From positions 620,001-684,000 of the forward strand of contig WHVD01000011.1 in NCBI GenBank assembly GCA_015178975.1: a DNA stretch of 64,000 nucleotides, written 5' to 3'. This document shows positions 10,501 to 22,449 of this stretch, one piece after another. Position 1 is the first letter of the stretch. Every line of letters starts with the position of its first letter. The notes beneath the pieces were generated by a model. The model had not been told where the DNA came from and did no database searches. It saw only the letters and a program-made list of their open reading frames with translations. The DNA is from Hysterangium stoloniferum. Taxonomy: Eukaryota > Basidiomycota > Agaricomycetes > Hysterangiales > Hysterangiaceae. Both the position numbers and the translations under genes were made by a program.

Positions 10501-12853
10501 CTACACTTTGCGGCGGCGGCAACCCTAATTGAGAATGTTCTCCTCTCCTCAAGTCATATTTCGTCTATATTCAGACTACAATTTACAAGCCCCAATATGC
10601 CGTGATGGGCTTCAGCTGCTCCATAACGTAAGAGGCGCTGAGGAACTCGGCCGTGCATCATTCATGTTATTGCGCGCAAGGCCGTATGGCGATCACCAAA
10701 ATGTGGGTAACTGTCGCCACTGCCATAATGATACGCCTAAAAATATGCCCCGTCCCTCGAGCAATTTCACGCTTTCGATGGCGCTCGCTGGTCTTGCTTG
10801 ACGACGAAGCCCTGCATCCGACCATCAACGCTCCTTCTTCCATCGTGCATGCCTGGCGAATCATCCGCAGGAATTAATGAAAACCCATTGCATAACATTC
10901 CTGCACGAGCCCTGTAGATAGATGCAATGCATCACATCTCCCTGGCAGCTGTGATCTTCATTTTGTACGTTCCTGAACACTCCATGCCAAGGCGCCACGA
11001 ATCCTGCTGCGGGCTGGTGCTCCATTCCAAACGTAGCAGAGTCAGTCTTCGTGGGGCAGCCGCGTGCAGAGAAGGTCCCTCGATAGCGTGGTGGGGCTCC
11101 ATGACACCAGCGTGTCGTTATCACCGGATCATATCACGATCGTGCATGCATTTTTGACGTGAGTGTTTCTTGCCGATCAGGATCCCGTTGGGATCATGTT
11201 GGTCGAACGGCTTCGACCGCGAGATCTTCTGCGTGGACGGTCTGGATATATTGTCCAGAGGCAGCCGGCAACTGCCCTGGTGATTGATAAGGAGATGAGC
11301 GCATCAGATTACTGACATCAGCCTATAGCCCGGTGCCTTTTATTGGGTCTTTGGAAGATTCGCCCTCACTCGATCGGTAACAGACACAATACCATGTCTT
11401 TCAAGTGGTAGGTGAGACAAGGGTAGATGCTCTGTTGGGGTTGTTGAGTAGCTACTAGAGACGAAGTGAAATGGATATCTGCATCGTCTGTATCGTCAAG
11501 GGTCTGAGAAGCCGGCCGGAACTACCGCCTTCCTTTTCATTATGCCCTGTATTAACTGTCCACAACGGCGCAGCTTAATTTTCAAAACAAGAATGATTTT
11601 CCTCGACACGTGGAATACGCCTCCTATCTGGCCTCATCGGGACACCGATGCATATGGCATCGATTTAGAGAGGGCAAATGTCGGGGAAACCGCCTTCGTG
11701 CGATTGGTCGCTGCGCCCCCGCCACTAATCGGGACCCGAAGGCCTGCAGCTTGCTATTGATCCCCAAGTATATATGCCGTGCGGGGAAGTGCGGAGGTGG
11801 GGTGCATGCTATTCGTGAATATACTGCGCACACTGTTGTCTCAGAGTGTAATTACTGGAAAAATGTGATATCACCCTCCCTTTCACCCTCTTGTAAGCAC
11901 GGATGGGTGTTAGTCATGCCAGTCTGGATCAGGAAATTATGCCTGTTGTGTATATGTCCTCGGTGTCCAAATCAGGGTGGTTTCATTATTCTGGCTAGCT
12001 GTATGTCGGTCCTCTCCTGTCAAATTAATTTTATGGTGGCGCGGATGGAATGATCAATAGGCCAACCGCAGCGAACCACAAGCGGCCGCGAAAAACGCCA
12101 CCTTCTCCATCACGGATCCGGATTCTCGATCTCCTTTGGTGCGATGAGTCGTCGGGTATGATGCTATTACGCTTACGATGATGACCTGGTTCCGCCGGTT
12201 TGACGCGCAAGACATGACCTTTCCCAAAAATATTAAGAGAAAAACGGGTTTTTTTTTTCAGCGGCGGACCTGAAGAAGTCGAGAAGAGTTTTCGGAAAAA
12301 AAAAAAAAAGAGTGCGTTTTTTACACAATCAGGCTTTTTCCTGGTGGTATATTAGGAATCGCCCAAAGAGTACCCGATTTGCTTCTGGGGTGCGTGACGC
12401 CACGTGGTAGATCTGGCATTATTGATGAGGCTTCCCAAAGTTGTCAATCTGTTTCATAAGAGTGGCCCAGATTATTCATTTGATACTCAAGGTGTTTTTA
12501 CACCGCCGATCTTGATCTCATGGTACAAGGAGGCCATGACAGATTGGCCACCTCACACTCACAGCCCGAATATGTGTGAGTCATCGTGAAAGCACCTACT
12601 CGTCAAAATATGACCAGCCCGGCCAAACGGCCTCTGAATAGGTGATATAGTACATTGGAACAGGCAGGCCTTCCAGATTGGGATTTATGTATCCATTTTT
12701 GGCATGATCAGCAAGTTTAATCAGGAGGTGGACTTGGGCCCTTCTTAAGCGGGTTCTCCAAGTGTCATAATTAATGTTTTAGACTCATCTCAGTGATTCC
12801 GTACTTTGATAAGCCACTGGGTGTTAATAACATTTCTAAGAGAGGTAAAAGAT
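10501..12853. other. Long stretch without a supported gene
   Basis: Several frames of 60-147 codons occur on both strands, the longest at 11610-12053 (+). None shows a motif or spliced continuation. Homopolymer runs lie at about 12250-12260 (T) and 12296-12309 (A). Confidence 0.5.
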
Positions 12854-12976
12854 AGCAAGTCGGTAGGCAATAAAGCAGCAAGTGATAAAGAACAAGTCGG
12901 TAGGCAATAAAGCAGCAAGTGATAAAGAACAGCAGGTCAGTAGGCGATAAAGCAGCAAGTCGGTAGGCGATAAAGG
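12854..12976. repeat. Short tandem repeat
   Basis: About three and a half units of an imperfect 37-bp repeat built on gcaagtcggtaggcaataaa and gcagcaagtgataaagaac. The first two units are nearly identical; the last ones are shortened and diverged. Confidence 0.8.
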
Positions 12977-14192
12977 CAAAAGTCGTCCGTCAACTGGATA
13001 GTTGATATCAAACACCTAAAGCTGGGACGTTTGATCAATTGTTGAAATCTCCCATGATCGATTTGCGTGCATTTTAGATAAAGCCTATCTTATCAAAACT
13101 TGACAGATCAAGCCATGAATGCTTGTGATAAGTGAGCTAATCAAGTTGCATATGGTTTCATAGCCATTCGTGGGGAACCATTAAGTATTTATTAATAGTT
13201 TTATTAAATTATATGTGGGATAAGGCTCGTACGGCACATATAAATCATGAGCTATTTACATGATAGAGTAATACCCTAATCAACGTGTTGGAAATTGTGG
13301 ATATGCCAGCAAACAACAACTACCCTGTGGCAGGTGAACCGTCAAAGTTCAGCCTTCGGCGAAAACACTGGGACTTCTACCTGAGCTTCCTGCAGAAATT
13401 TTTCATGCTTGCTGCAAGTATCATTTATAGCCCTTTCGTTATTGACGTTGCCTTTTCAGAGGATCCACACAGATTATTTATTTTAAGATCTTGGAGAATG
13501 GGGTAAGGGCGCTTGAGTGCAGTATATATAACCTCCGTAGATTTTTGTGTAATCGATTTAGCCTCCAACTTGCTATTTTATGTGGTGCATCATAGTGATA
13601 CTTGGGTAAACAATGTGCAGGAAATGGTAATAACCTCGTCATCGATATCCTTGTAATATGTCAACGATCGATGGTCATTTAATTTCCTAATTTAAAAGTC
13701 TGTCGACCCATGTAGGCATGGGGAGCCGCAAGTTTGGCGGAACCAGGTGTATAACAGTGCTGAACACCGTTCACCGCTCTTTACATGTATTCGCCAATTT
13801 ATGGCATATGGATAAATAAGGAATAAGCCAGGAATCATTTGTAGTGAAATACAGCACCCTTTTCATACCAGTGCAGTGATGTCGACTATCGAACAGGAAA
13901 CGGACATGGGTCCAATATGGATAGATGAATGTCTAAACGAAGACTATTCTTTATTATGCTAGCTCGGAGTGGTTTACGTTAACAATTGGCCCAAAGTGAT
14001 CATGTCTTTAACAAAAAGTCCAGTTTCGTCTTTCAAGCTCCGACAGTTAAGATGGAAGATGACCTTTGCTTTTTTATATTCCACCATTCTTTCAAGGCTC
14101 TCATTACTTCACTTTCCTCCCTTTATAAGTGCTTGCTGGCCTAGCTTATTATTGGTACTCTCTTTGGCGGCTTAGTTCGAGTACACTCCACT
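12977..14192. other. Intergenic, AT-rich, upstream of the kinase gene
   Basis: No gene recognised. The short frame at 13285-13506 (+) has no family features. CT-rich tracts just before 14193 fit a fungal promoter. Confidence 0.45.
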
Positions 14193-15788
14193 ATGCTATT
14201 CACACGCTTCCCTGTCACTCTGAAATTTCGGAGCCGGCGTGCGGAGACTTGCTCTGAACAAACCATCGATTTTGACAGCGAGGTGAATCTATTCCACTAT
14301 GAGCTCCAGCGTATAATTGGCAAGGGCACATATGGACGCGTACGGGTAGTCAAGCATCGCAAGACGGGTGGCCTCTTCGCATTGAAGTATGTGGACAAGC
14401 ACCAATGTCTGAAAAGCGGAATTTCTGCCAATGTTGTGCAAGAGCGCCGTTTACTGGAAAATATTCGACATCCTTTCATAGTTAATATGCACCAAGCTTT
14501 TCAAGGTGCGTGTCTTATTATCATTTTATTGCTATTTTTCACACCGCCATCATATCTAGACCCTATCAATTGCTATTTTATTTTGGATCTTATGTTGGGT
14601 GGCCATCTAGGATGTGAGCGCATTCCACAACTCCAAATAATTCTATTTCGATTTTTCTCCTCATATACTTCAGTTCACCGTCTGCGGATGGGCTCCCTTA
14701 GCGAAAATTCCGTTCGTTTTTTCGTCGCAGAAATTTCCTCTGCATTAGCATACTTGCATCAGAACGGGATATGTCATCGGTATATTTTTCTTATATTGCT
14801 TGCTTGTGACCTCATATAGCCGTTCGCAGGGATGTAAAACCGGAGAATATATTATTGGACGCGCAAGGCCACGCTCATTTAACAGATTTTAATGTAGCGA
14901 TTCGTTATTCGACAGAAGAACTCCATACAGAAGTGGCCGGAACAATGGTATACATGGGTAGTCACTCGAGTCGTCCGGTTCGGAATTAAATAACTGAAAG
15001 TTGTGACACAGCACCAGAAGTCTTGCAGAGACATGGTTACAGTTGGCAAATAGATTATTGGAGTCTGGGCGTGACGGCATTTGAATGCCTGTTCCACGGT
15101 CAACGACCCTTCGCGGACAAATGTAGAAGCGTCGAGATTTTACGCAAATCCATTATGACTGACACCCTGGTATTTCCGAGCGAACCAAAAATAAGCCAGG
15201 ACGGCACTGCCGCTATAGCCATGGTAAGTCCATCTTTTTTCCGCTATCTTTACTCTGACCAAAGCCCATCTATAAGCTTCTGGAAAGGGATCCGAGCAAA
15301 CGCCTAGGTTGTCAATATCTCTCAAGGGTCCAAGGCCAAACACAACTTCGCAGCCACCGCTGGTTCCGGAAAATTGATTGGAGGAAATTAGATTCCAAAA
15401 AATTGTCACCCCCTTTCGTTCCTGATGTAAGTTTGTCTCGTTGATTGGGGGCGATGCAAACCTCACGGACGTTCCAGAATCGGGTCTCTAATTTCGAGGA
15501 GCCCAGTGTGGATGATGCATTACACAGGAGGCGCCGAATAACAATAAATCTCGATAAGAAATCACCCGACCTCCAGTATTTAGAACAAAGGTATGCCCAG
15601 CAGGTCGTTTCGTTGAGACAAAACCTAACGAATGTGTCAGTTTCAGCGTGTACGACTCTACGAAGACGAAGACCACCAGTCAGACATATCAGCCACATAC
15701 TAATGACTTATTTATTGCGCAGCGTCCGCGGCCGAAAAGCGCAAGTATATCATACATAGCTAATTTACAGCACGCGCTGGTGCTCTGA
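14193..15788 (+). CDS. AGC-type Ser/Thr kinase, YANK/STK32 family, eight exons
   Basis: The exons are 14193-14505, 14560-14613, 14674-14779, 14830-14957, 15012-15223, 15277-15426, 15478-15590 and 15641-15788. Every junction is GT-AG and the phase closes to 407 aa. The start IDFDSEVNLFHYELQRIIGK matches the STK32/YANK pattern. Visible elements are the Gly loop GKGTYGRV (43-50), Lys65 in FALKYVDK, the catalytic HRDVKPEN (157-164), TDFN (176-179), the APE motif (201-203), and a C-terminal region with FEEPS and a spliced LEQSFSVYD motif. DFN instead of DFG is normal for this family, so it does not mark a dead kinase. Substrates in fungi are poorly known. The exact start codon is less certain than the rest. 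The gene looks intact and is the last one before the repeat-rich block. Confidence 0.88.
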
Positions 15789-16321
15789 TCGTGGTCTTCA
15801 ACGACTCTCCTTTTGCTATCTAAGCATATTTTATTTTACACATGGACATTCATTTGCCTTCTCCCCCACACCATTCATTCCACTTTTATTTTATATCGGA
15901 TGTCTGAATCCTGTACTTTTAGGCAGTTTGCCCTAACATATAGTCTACATCTCAATGGTTTATCAGGAGGAACGCCTTAGGACATACTTACCAATATTAG
16001 ACTGATAGATCAAGTGGAATACTACAGAATCATGGGGTGACTTGGATATTCAAGCGTGTTTTGGTCCAGGTTGGTGATATTTGTGTGGTGAAAGTCATTG
16101 CAAAACAAGACTTATCTTAGCAGAGGCAGGGTCATTTGGATGGTACTAAGTTTCTTCTGGCCAAGGATGGTGATCCTGTTGGGATTACTTCTGGTATTCT
16201 CTACATACTATGGAGAATACTATTGACTGAGATGTTAAGGTGTCAGGAACAGGGGGGAACTAGGTGGAAGACTGGGAGTTCTGTACATATGTACTTAACT
16301 GGGGGTCTGGTACTAAAGGCA
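15789..16321. other. Intergenic flank of the copia element
   Basis: No gene seen. The short + frame at 16136-16345 runs into the LTR and has no motif. Confidence 0.5.
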
Positions 16322-16326
16322 AGTGG

Positions 16327-16536
16327 TATTGGTAATATAATATAATATATTAGTAACGGTTCCCGACGACTCCATCACATTCCAGTGTAACGAGTCAGCG
16401 GCTCACTAATGCTATGTTGTGGGGCCGGCAACTCGATATCCCGTATCCGGAAATATTAGTAATTAGTTAATATTTATTTAGTATAAAAGACGCGATAACA
16501 TCTCGAATAAAAATATATTATCATCTTTTGACTACA
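16327..16536 (+). repeat. 5' LTR of the copia element
   Basis: A 210-bp repeat from TATTGGTAAT to TTTGACTACA, matching the 3' LTR at all but two positions. It contains a TATA-like tataaaag at 16482-16489. Confidence 0.95.
16482..16489 (+). promoter_or_regulatory. TATA box in the 5' LTR
   Basis: The sequence tataaaag lies 47 bp before the LTR end, a plausible site for starting the genomic transcript. The 3' LTR has the same motif. Confidence 0.5.
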
Positions 16537-16548
16537 GGTTATGGGCCC
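16537..16548 (+). other. Primer-binding site matching an initiator-tRNA-Met internal half
   Basis: Directly after the LTR, ggttatgggccc is the complement of the anticodon stem-loop of initiator tRNA-Met (GGGCCCATAACC, containing CAT). Drosophila copia is known to prime from this half-tRNA rather than from the tRNA 3' end. There is no TGG complementary to the tRNA CCA end, which fits the same mechanism. Confidence 0.7.
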
Positions 16549-16645
16549 CGGCCGAAACTAGAACAAGTATATACATACCTCAAATCTAGAACTCAACGCT
16601 CATATCTTTATACCGGAAATTCTAATCAAATAATAATTACCTACA

Positions 16646-19600
16646 ATGTCGCTTAACCAATCAAACTTGTTATATAGGATTGACCCCTTAAATGGGGACA
16701 ATTATTTCGCGTGGAAACAGAAACTCAAATGGATCTTAATAGAACAAGGTCTATGGGCGTATGTGGACGGATCAACTGGAGAGCCGATGCCGGCAGACTC
16801 TAAGAATATAACGGAAGAAGAACGGCAGGCAATTATGGACTGGAAACAGAAAGATCAACAAGCTTATGCGGCAATTTGCTTACGCATAAGCGATAATTAC
16901 TTGGTATATACAGGAGGATTAATTACCGCGCTTGATGTTTGGCAAACACTATCAAACATATTCGAGGCGAAAGGCCCCATTGGTATAATTAACAAGTGCC
17001 GAGAATTCTTCAAGACGTTTGCCGAAGAAGGCGCTGATATGGAGCTACATATACGAAAGCTCAGAACTCTACAACAAGAGTTACATAGTCGTGGAGAATA
17101 TATTTCTGATAAAGACTTCACAAATACTCTACTTACTTCCCTACCAGACTCTTGGTCAACATTCATCACCGCTGTAAACGTGGGAATTGAAATGCTTACA
17201 TCAGATTCATTAATCTCCAGAATCCTGGAAGAAGCCAGATCGCAGAAATTAACTACAGAGAAATCAACTGCGCTTAAGGCACAAGAAGCAAGAACTACCA
17301 AGAAGAAGCATCATACAGGCGCTGTAAAGGGAAAGTGCCAAAATTGTGGAGGAAAGGGACATTATCAAGCAGATTGCTGGGAAAAGGGTGGTGGAAAAGA
17401 AGGCCAAGCACCGAAATGGTGGAAGCCAAGAAAAGACAAAGATCAGGCCAACCAAACCAATGAAAACAGCAAAGATTTCGCATTTGTCTCCAACAAATCG
17501 GCAGAGATTACATCAGCAGATTGGCTCGCCGATTCTGCCGCAACGACACACATTGCCAGGAACCAGCAAGACTTTATTAATTACATAGCCGAAACGTCGT
17601 CTATTGAAGGGGTTGCCCCAGGATCAGTCCTCAAGACCTTGGGACGAGGAACTGTCAAGTTACAGTTCAAAAACAATAATAAATACTACTCTGTTGAACT
17701 AAGGGACGTCAAACATGCCCCAGACGCACCAAACAACTTGCTCAGTATCGGGTGTTCAACGGATAATGGACATGAGACTCTATTTACATCATCGGGTGTC
17801 AAATTCAAGTCGCCTAATGGTACTATATTTGGAGAAGGCCAAAAAGTCGGGTGCATGTACCAAATGAAGGCACAAATCAATATGAGCGCCAAACCAAGCG
17901 AGTTTGCCGCGATTGCTAAAACGCACACTTGGGACAAATGGCACAGGATACTTGGCCATATTAGTATTGGAGTGGTCAAATTATTAAAGAAAAACAAACT
18001 AGTTACAGGGCTACAGGTGGACGAGACACAAGAATCCACGCAATGCAAAGCATGCATACAAGGGAAGGCACATGTGGAGCCGTTCCCAAAACGGGCGGAA
18101 GATTCTGTAAGCGACATAGGTGAATTAACTGTATCCGATGTATGGGGACCAGCTGCAACCGAAGGACCAAATCATGAGAAGTATTTTTACTCGTTCACGG
18201 ATATTAAAACAAGGCACAGTGTTTTATTTACAGACACATCAAAGGACCAGGCCCTGAAACACTTCAAAACATACAAAGTGTTTGTTGAAAACCAAGTAAA
18301 CAAGAAATTGAAATGAATTAGGACAGATAATGGTGGAGAATACACTAGCAAGTTATTCAAGGATTTTTGCGCAGAAAAAGGAATAATTACAGAAACTACG
18401 GCGCCTTATTCTCCTGCCCAAAATGGAATAGCCGAGCGGCTAAATCGCACAATAGTCGAACATGCGAGGGCGATGATATATGCGAAGGATTTACCGAAAA
18501 CCTTATGGCCAGAAGCCATTTCATACGCATGCTATATCAAGAACCGATCACCTACCTGAGCTCTTGGAGCCGACATAACACCCCATGAAGCATTTTTCGG
18601 TAAGAAACCAGATGTGTCACGATTAGAAGAATTTGGGACCAAATGTTGGGTAATGGTACCTGACGAACGGCGATCAAAATTGGATCCCAAAGTGGAAGAG
18701 CATATATTTACAGGAATATCTGAAAATACTAAAGCCTGGAAATACTACAATACTAAAACTAGGTGTATTCAATTTTCTAGGAATATTACATTTGACAACA
18801 CAGATAATAAACTATACCCAATACCTGGAGAAAATGAAGGCGAAGAAATAACTACTGTCCCGCCCGAGGGGGAGAGTTTCAATGCCGAGCGACCCAGTAG
18901 TACGGTTATCACACCAAATACGTCAATTGCACCCACAGAGGCCTACATTGAAGAAGTTACATCACAACTGGACATTCAGCCACAAGAAGCATGGCACAGT
19001 TCAAGGATTAATAATAGTACCTTACCAGACTACCGGACGCTTAATAACCCAAATGCCTGGCCCAAATCAAGGTTTACAGATAAAGTAATGGTGACGCGAG
19101 AAATTGTAACTCCTCCCGAGGATTACAAAGAGGCAATTTCCCAAAATGACTCACCAATATGGATTGCCGCTATGGAAACAGAAATAGAACAGCACCGACA
19201 AATTGGTACCTGGAAATTAATCGATTTACCACCCGGCAGGACGGCAATAGGATGCCGTTGGGTATATGCTACCAAAACAAGCCCAGAAGGGAAATTTGAA
19301 AAGGCGAAAGGTCGCTTAGTCGCACAAGGTTTCACACAGCGTCCTGGAATGGACTATTATGACATAACTTCACCGGTACTCAAATTTGCATCACTCAGAG
19401 CACTAATTGCTTTGGGGACAGCACTAAATTGGGAAATAGGATTAATGGACGTCAAAGGCGCATATTTGAACTCTATTCTGGAAGAGGAAATCTATATGAA
19501 ACAGCCAGATGGATTTAATGATGGAACCGACAGAGTACTCAAACTATATAGGGCGCTTTATGGACTCAAACAGGCAGGCCGCGCTTGGCATCATTGCTTA

Positions 19601-20653
19601 AAGAAGACATTACTCGATTTGGGATATACCCAAAGTGCCGCTGATGAATGCATATTCATTAGAATCAATGGACCAAATATTGAGATCATTGCAGCCTATG
19701 TGGATGATCTAGGACTGTTTGCAAATACACAAGACGGCATGGCAAAAATTAAACAAGAACTAAATAACAATTTTACTATGACCGACTTAGGGGACATGAA
19801 AAAAATACTAGGAATACAAATACAAAGGGATCGCAAAGCAGGAACACTCAAAATATCGCAAGGCACATATATCAACGTCATCCTATCTCGATTCCAAATG
19901 GAGAATGCAAATCCAGTATCCACGCCCCTTAATAAATCGACAAAGTTAACCGTGCCGGTACCTGATTCCAAAAGTGAACCGGTTATCAATGAACCTTATG
20001 CAAAGGCAGTCGGATCACTCATGTACACGGCACTGGGAACTCAGCCTGATATATCATTTGCCGTTCAACATTTAAGCCAATTTACAAATTTCTATTCAAA
20101 TGAACATTGGACGGCCATTAAACACGTCTTAAGGTACCTTAAGGGGACCAAAGATGATGGCATTACTTACAAGTCAAGCAATGAAATTGAAATAGAGATT
20201 TATGTCGATTCAGATTATGCAAATCGGGACGATGCGCTATCAATTGGCGGTTACGTTGTATTAATTAACGGAGGATGCATCGCTTGGAGCTCAAAGAAGC
20301 AGCGAACCGTGGCATTATCCACAACCAAGGCCGAATATATTGCCTTAACCGAAGGAGCCAAAGAATTGACTTGGTTGCGGAAATTACTTACCGATTTAGG
20401 GTTCGATATCAGTAATGACCCAACAACTATGAAATCAGATAATCTAGGTGCGATTTCACTTGCCCATGACGCAACATTTCACGCGTGTACAAAGCATATC
20501 AAAGTTGCTTACCATTTCATTCGCGAGAAAGTGGTCTCTAACGAGGCATCACTTACATACGTTCAGTCAAAGGAAAACCCGGCGGATATTATGACGAAAG
20601 GGCTGGACTTAAACCAGCATAACTATTTAAAGAAGAAATTGGGATTTTATTAA
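16646..20653 (+). pseudogene. Copia gag-pol polyprotein with two in-frame TGA codons
   Basis: A single frame of 1336 codons, interrupted only by TGA at 18314-18316 and 18557-18559. The order is: a gag region of UBN2 type; a zinc knuckle CQNCGGKGHYQADC from 17336; a protease with WLADSAATTH (the usual DSG is DSA here); the pre-integrase HHCC region (HRILGH..CKACIQGKAH); the integrase core with RTDNGGEYTSKLF after the first TGA and APYSPAQNGIAERLNRT; a reverse transcriptase with WVYATK, LMDVKGAYLN and YVDD near 19697; and RNase H with VDSDYANRDDALSIGGYV and ALSTTKAEYIAL. The second TGA stands where the family has Arg (CGA to TGA fits); the first is in a position where a TGG would fit. Both stops fall inside integrase, so this copy is probably not autonomous. 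Confidence 0.93.
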
Positions 20654-20669
20654 TAGGGATATCTCATTG

Positions 20670-20677
20670 AGGGGGAG
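20670..20677 (+). other. Polypurine tract of the copia element
   Basis: The purine run agggggag directly precedes the 3' LTR, the usual site for plus-strand priming. Confidence 0.75.
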
Positions 20678-20887
20678 TATTGGTAATATAATATAATATA
20701 TTAGTAACGGTTCCCAACGACTCCATCACATTCCAGTGTAACGAGTCAGCGGCTCACTAATGCTATGTTGTGGGGCCGGCAACTCGATATCCCGTATCCG
20801 GAAATATTAGTAATTAGTTAATATTTATTTAGTATAAAAGACGCGATAACATCTTGAATAAAAATATATTATCATCTTTTGACTACA
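20678..20887 (+). repeat. 3' LTR of the copia element
   Basis: Second copy of the 210-bp repeat, directly followed by the agtgg target duplication. Confidence 0.95.
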
Positions 20888-21171
20888 AGTGGAACTTGGC
20901 TTCAACTTACATATGTATTCTCAGTCAAAAACAGAATCTTGACATTGTGCCAAAGGTGAGACCATGAGATACATACATGCACCAATAATATCTTCTTTTG
21001 AACCTTTTGTTGGAAAAATCCGAAAACCCTAATCAGGCCTGAGCATGCCTTAACAGGCTGATCAGGTGCTCAGGTTCGCTGAACGGCTGATCAGGCCTGA
21101 TTTGGTTAAGAGTTTAGAGCAGGCCCTGACCAGGGAACCGGATACATGGAGCAGGCAATCAGCATGATGTA

Positions 21172-21300
21172 CCCTGTCCAGGCTCGTCAGGTGACCTGTC
21201 CAGGCTCATCAGGTGACCTGTCCAGGCTCATCAGGTGACCTGTCCAGGCTCATCAGGTGACCTGTCCAGGCTTGTCAGGTGACCTGTTCATCAGGCTTGG
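21172..21300. repeat. 22-bp minisatellite with a palindromic core
   Basis: About five units of caggctcatcaggtgacctgtc in tandem. Each holds the palindrome CAGGTGACCTG. Diverged half-units (gctgatcaggcctgat and similar) extend upstream from about 21040. Confidence 0.85.
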
Positions 21301-21319
21301 ACAGGCCATGTCAGCTGTC

Positions 21320-21545
21320 AAATAAAAAAAAGAAAGCTGTGGGTCTTGGGACTCCTCATTTGAGAGACACCATCCCACTTAATGCAGGTAACTTAGACGC
21401 CCAAGAGGAATATATACTAAATAATACAACTGTTTACAACAGGAATTGAACCCACGACCAAGAGAGATTACCAATACAAAATACATAAACAAAATACAAA
21501 CTATTACACCACAGAACTGACATATGTAGGGCCTTCATTTAAGCC
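21320..21545 (-). other. Candidate tRNA-derived SINE or tRNA relic
   Basis: On the minus strand, a possible A box (TGTCAGTTCTGTGG) is followed about 65 bp later by GGTCGTGGGTTCAATTCC, which matches a tRNA B box (GGTTCRANTCC) with one change. The element would then run to a T-rich tract (ctttctttttttta) near 21330. The A-to-B spacing is longer than in a normal tRNA and no acceptor-stem pairing was found, so this is not a functional tRNA. Confidence 0.35.
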
Positions 21546-21689
21546 CCATAACCATCAATAACTGGCTCACTATTATTTAATAATAACCAAGATATTGATA
21601 TTAAACTGCCGCTTGCATAGATTATTTCACATGTGTAGGATTAGCATGACAATAGTATTTTTATTCCACAAAAAAATTTAAAAATAAAT

Positions 21690-22390
21690 AAAAATAAACA
21701 TTGTACAATGGATCTGCAAAGTTTATTGAAATGCTTTTGTGCAGCAACACCCAGTGGTGAGGAGAAAAAATGAGGTAGAGGTGGGGATAGAAATGGACCT
21801 CAGAGTTGCCCACACTCGAGCTGGGTGTCAATATCAGAAGCAATTGCATCAGGGAAGGAAGAAATGGTAGGAAGATTAGGACATGATTGACTACATGCCC
21901 TGTCACCTCTGAAGCCGATGTCACAGCCATGGTCAATGATATGCAATAGGGCGACTACAAACAAACGGTCGGTCCAGATAGTCCGCCAAGAAAAAGACCC
22001 TTGGTTGAGGGTAGAAGATACACGGGGCAGTGTGGAGGCATCACCTGGACATACATTGATATGGGGATCAGAGTTGGGGCATTGTGCGGGATTCCCTTGA
22101 GGAAGGAAGAGGTGAGCATGGGGAAGCAGGAAGTTGCCATCAGCAGGGGACGATGCTAGTGCAGAGGTCCAAGATGGTTGCACCTTTGACTCAATGGAGA
22201 GGAGCAGTGGCTCAGCGCTGCAAGATAAAATAATGGATGTGTGAACTTCGGGGGACAGAGAAGAGCTGTCAGCAGATAGACCAGAGCTATCGGGAGGTGG
22301 TTAGCATGAGGGAGAGCCACCCTGGGAGGGAAAGACATCCTCCAATGGGAAGCTGGGAACAAGTGGCTGGCGATAGTAATGGGTGTTGCG
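21690..22390 (-). pseudogene. Reverse-transcriptase element remnant (DIRS/LTR type)
   Basis: Minus-strand segments read HIIDHGCDIGFRGDRA, then FPDAIASDIDTQLECGQL, a TGA, and GPFLSPPLPHFFS, with a later shift giving SSPLGVAAQKHFNKL. In Agaricomycete genomes this order (GFDIGFRG, then GPF..PPLP, then SPLGxxPKK) lies just upstream of a reverse transcriptase core, commonly in tyrosine-recombinase (DIRS-like) elements. The RT core itself is missing. Frameshifts and a stop show decay. The exact superfamily is uncertain. Confidence 0.5.
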
Positions 22391-22449
22391 GACTCGTCAC
22401 AGAGGAGTGAACTTACAAATGTTGTCCAAGCTCAGCACCAAGGAAGTGG

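Larger units (their letters stand above)
16327..20887 (+). mobile_element. Full-length Ty1/copia retrotransposon with LTRs and 5-bp target duplication
   Basis: Two 210-bp direct repeats (16327-16536 and 20678-20887) bound an internal region with one copia-order gag-pol frame. The flanking agtgg at 16322-16326 and 20888-20892 is the target-site duplication. I see two differences between the LTRs (gttcccGacg/gttcccAacg and catctCgaat/catctTgaat), about 1 percent, so the insertion is recent. Both are transitions at possible CpG sites. The LTRs begin TATTGG rather than the usual TG. The element is 4561 bp long and stands just 3' of the kinase gene. Confidence 0.95.

Noticed and set aside
11610..12053. 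Plus-strand frame of 147 codons
   Set aside because: No motif, no splice continuation and an amino-acid composition typical of non-coding DNA.
14193..15788. Dead kinase because of DFN
   Set aside because: The YANK/STK32 family normally has DFN; the Gly loop, Lys65, HRD and APE are all present.
21430..21540. Functional tRNA gene
   Set aside because: B box present, but the A-to-B distance is too long and no acceptor stem or anticodon arm can be drawn.
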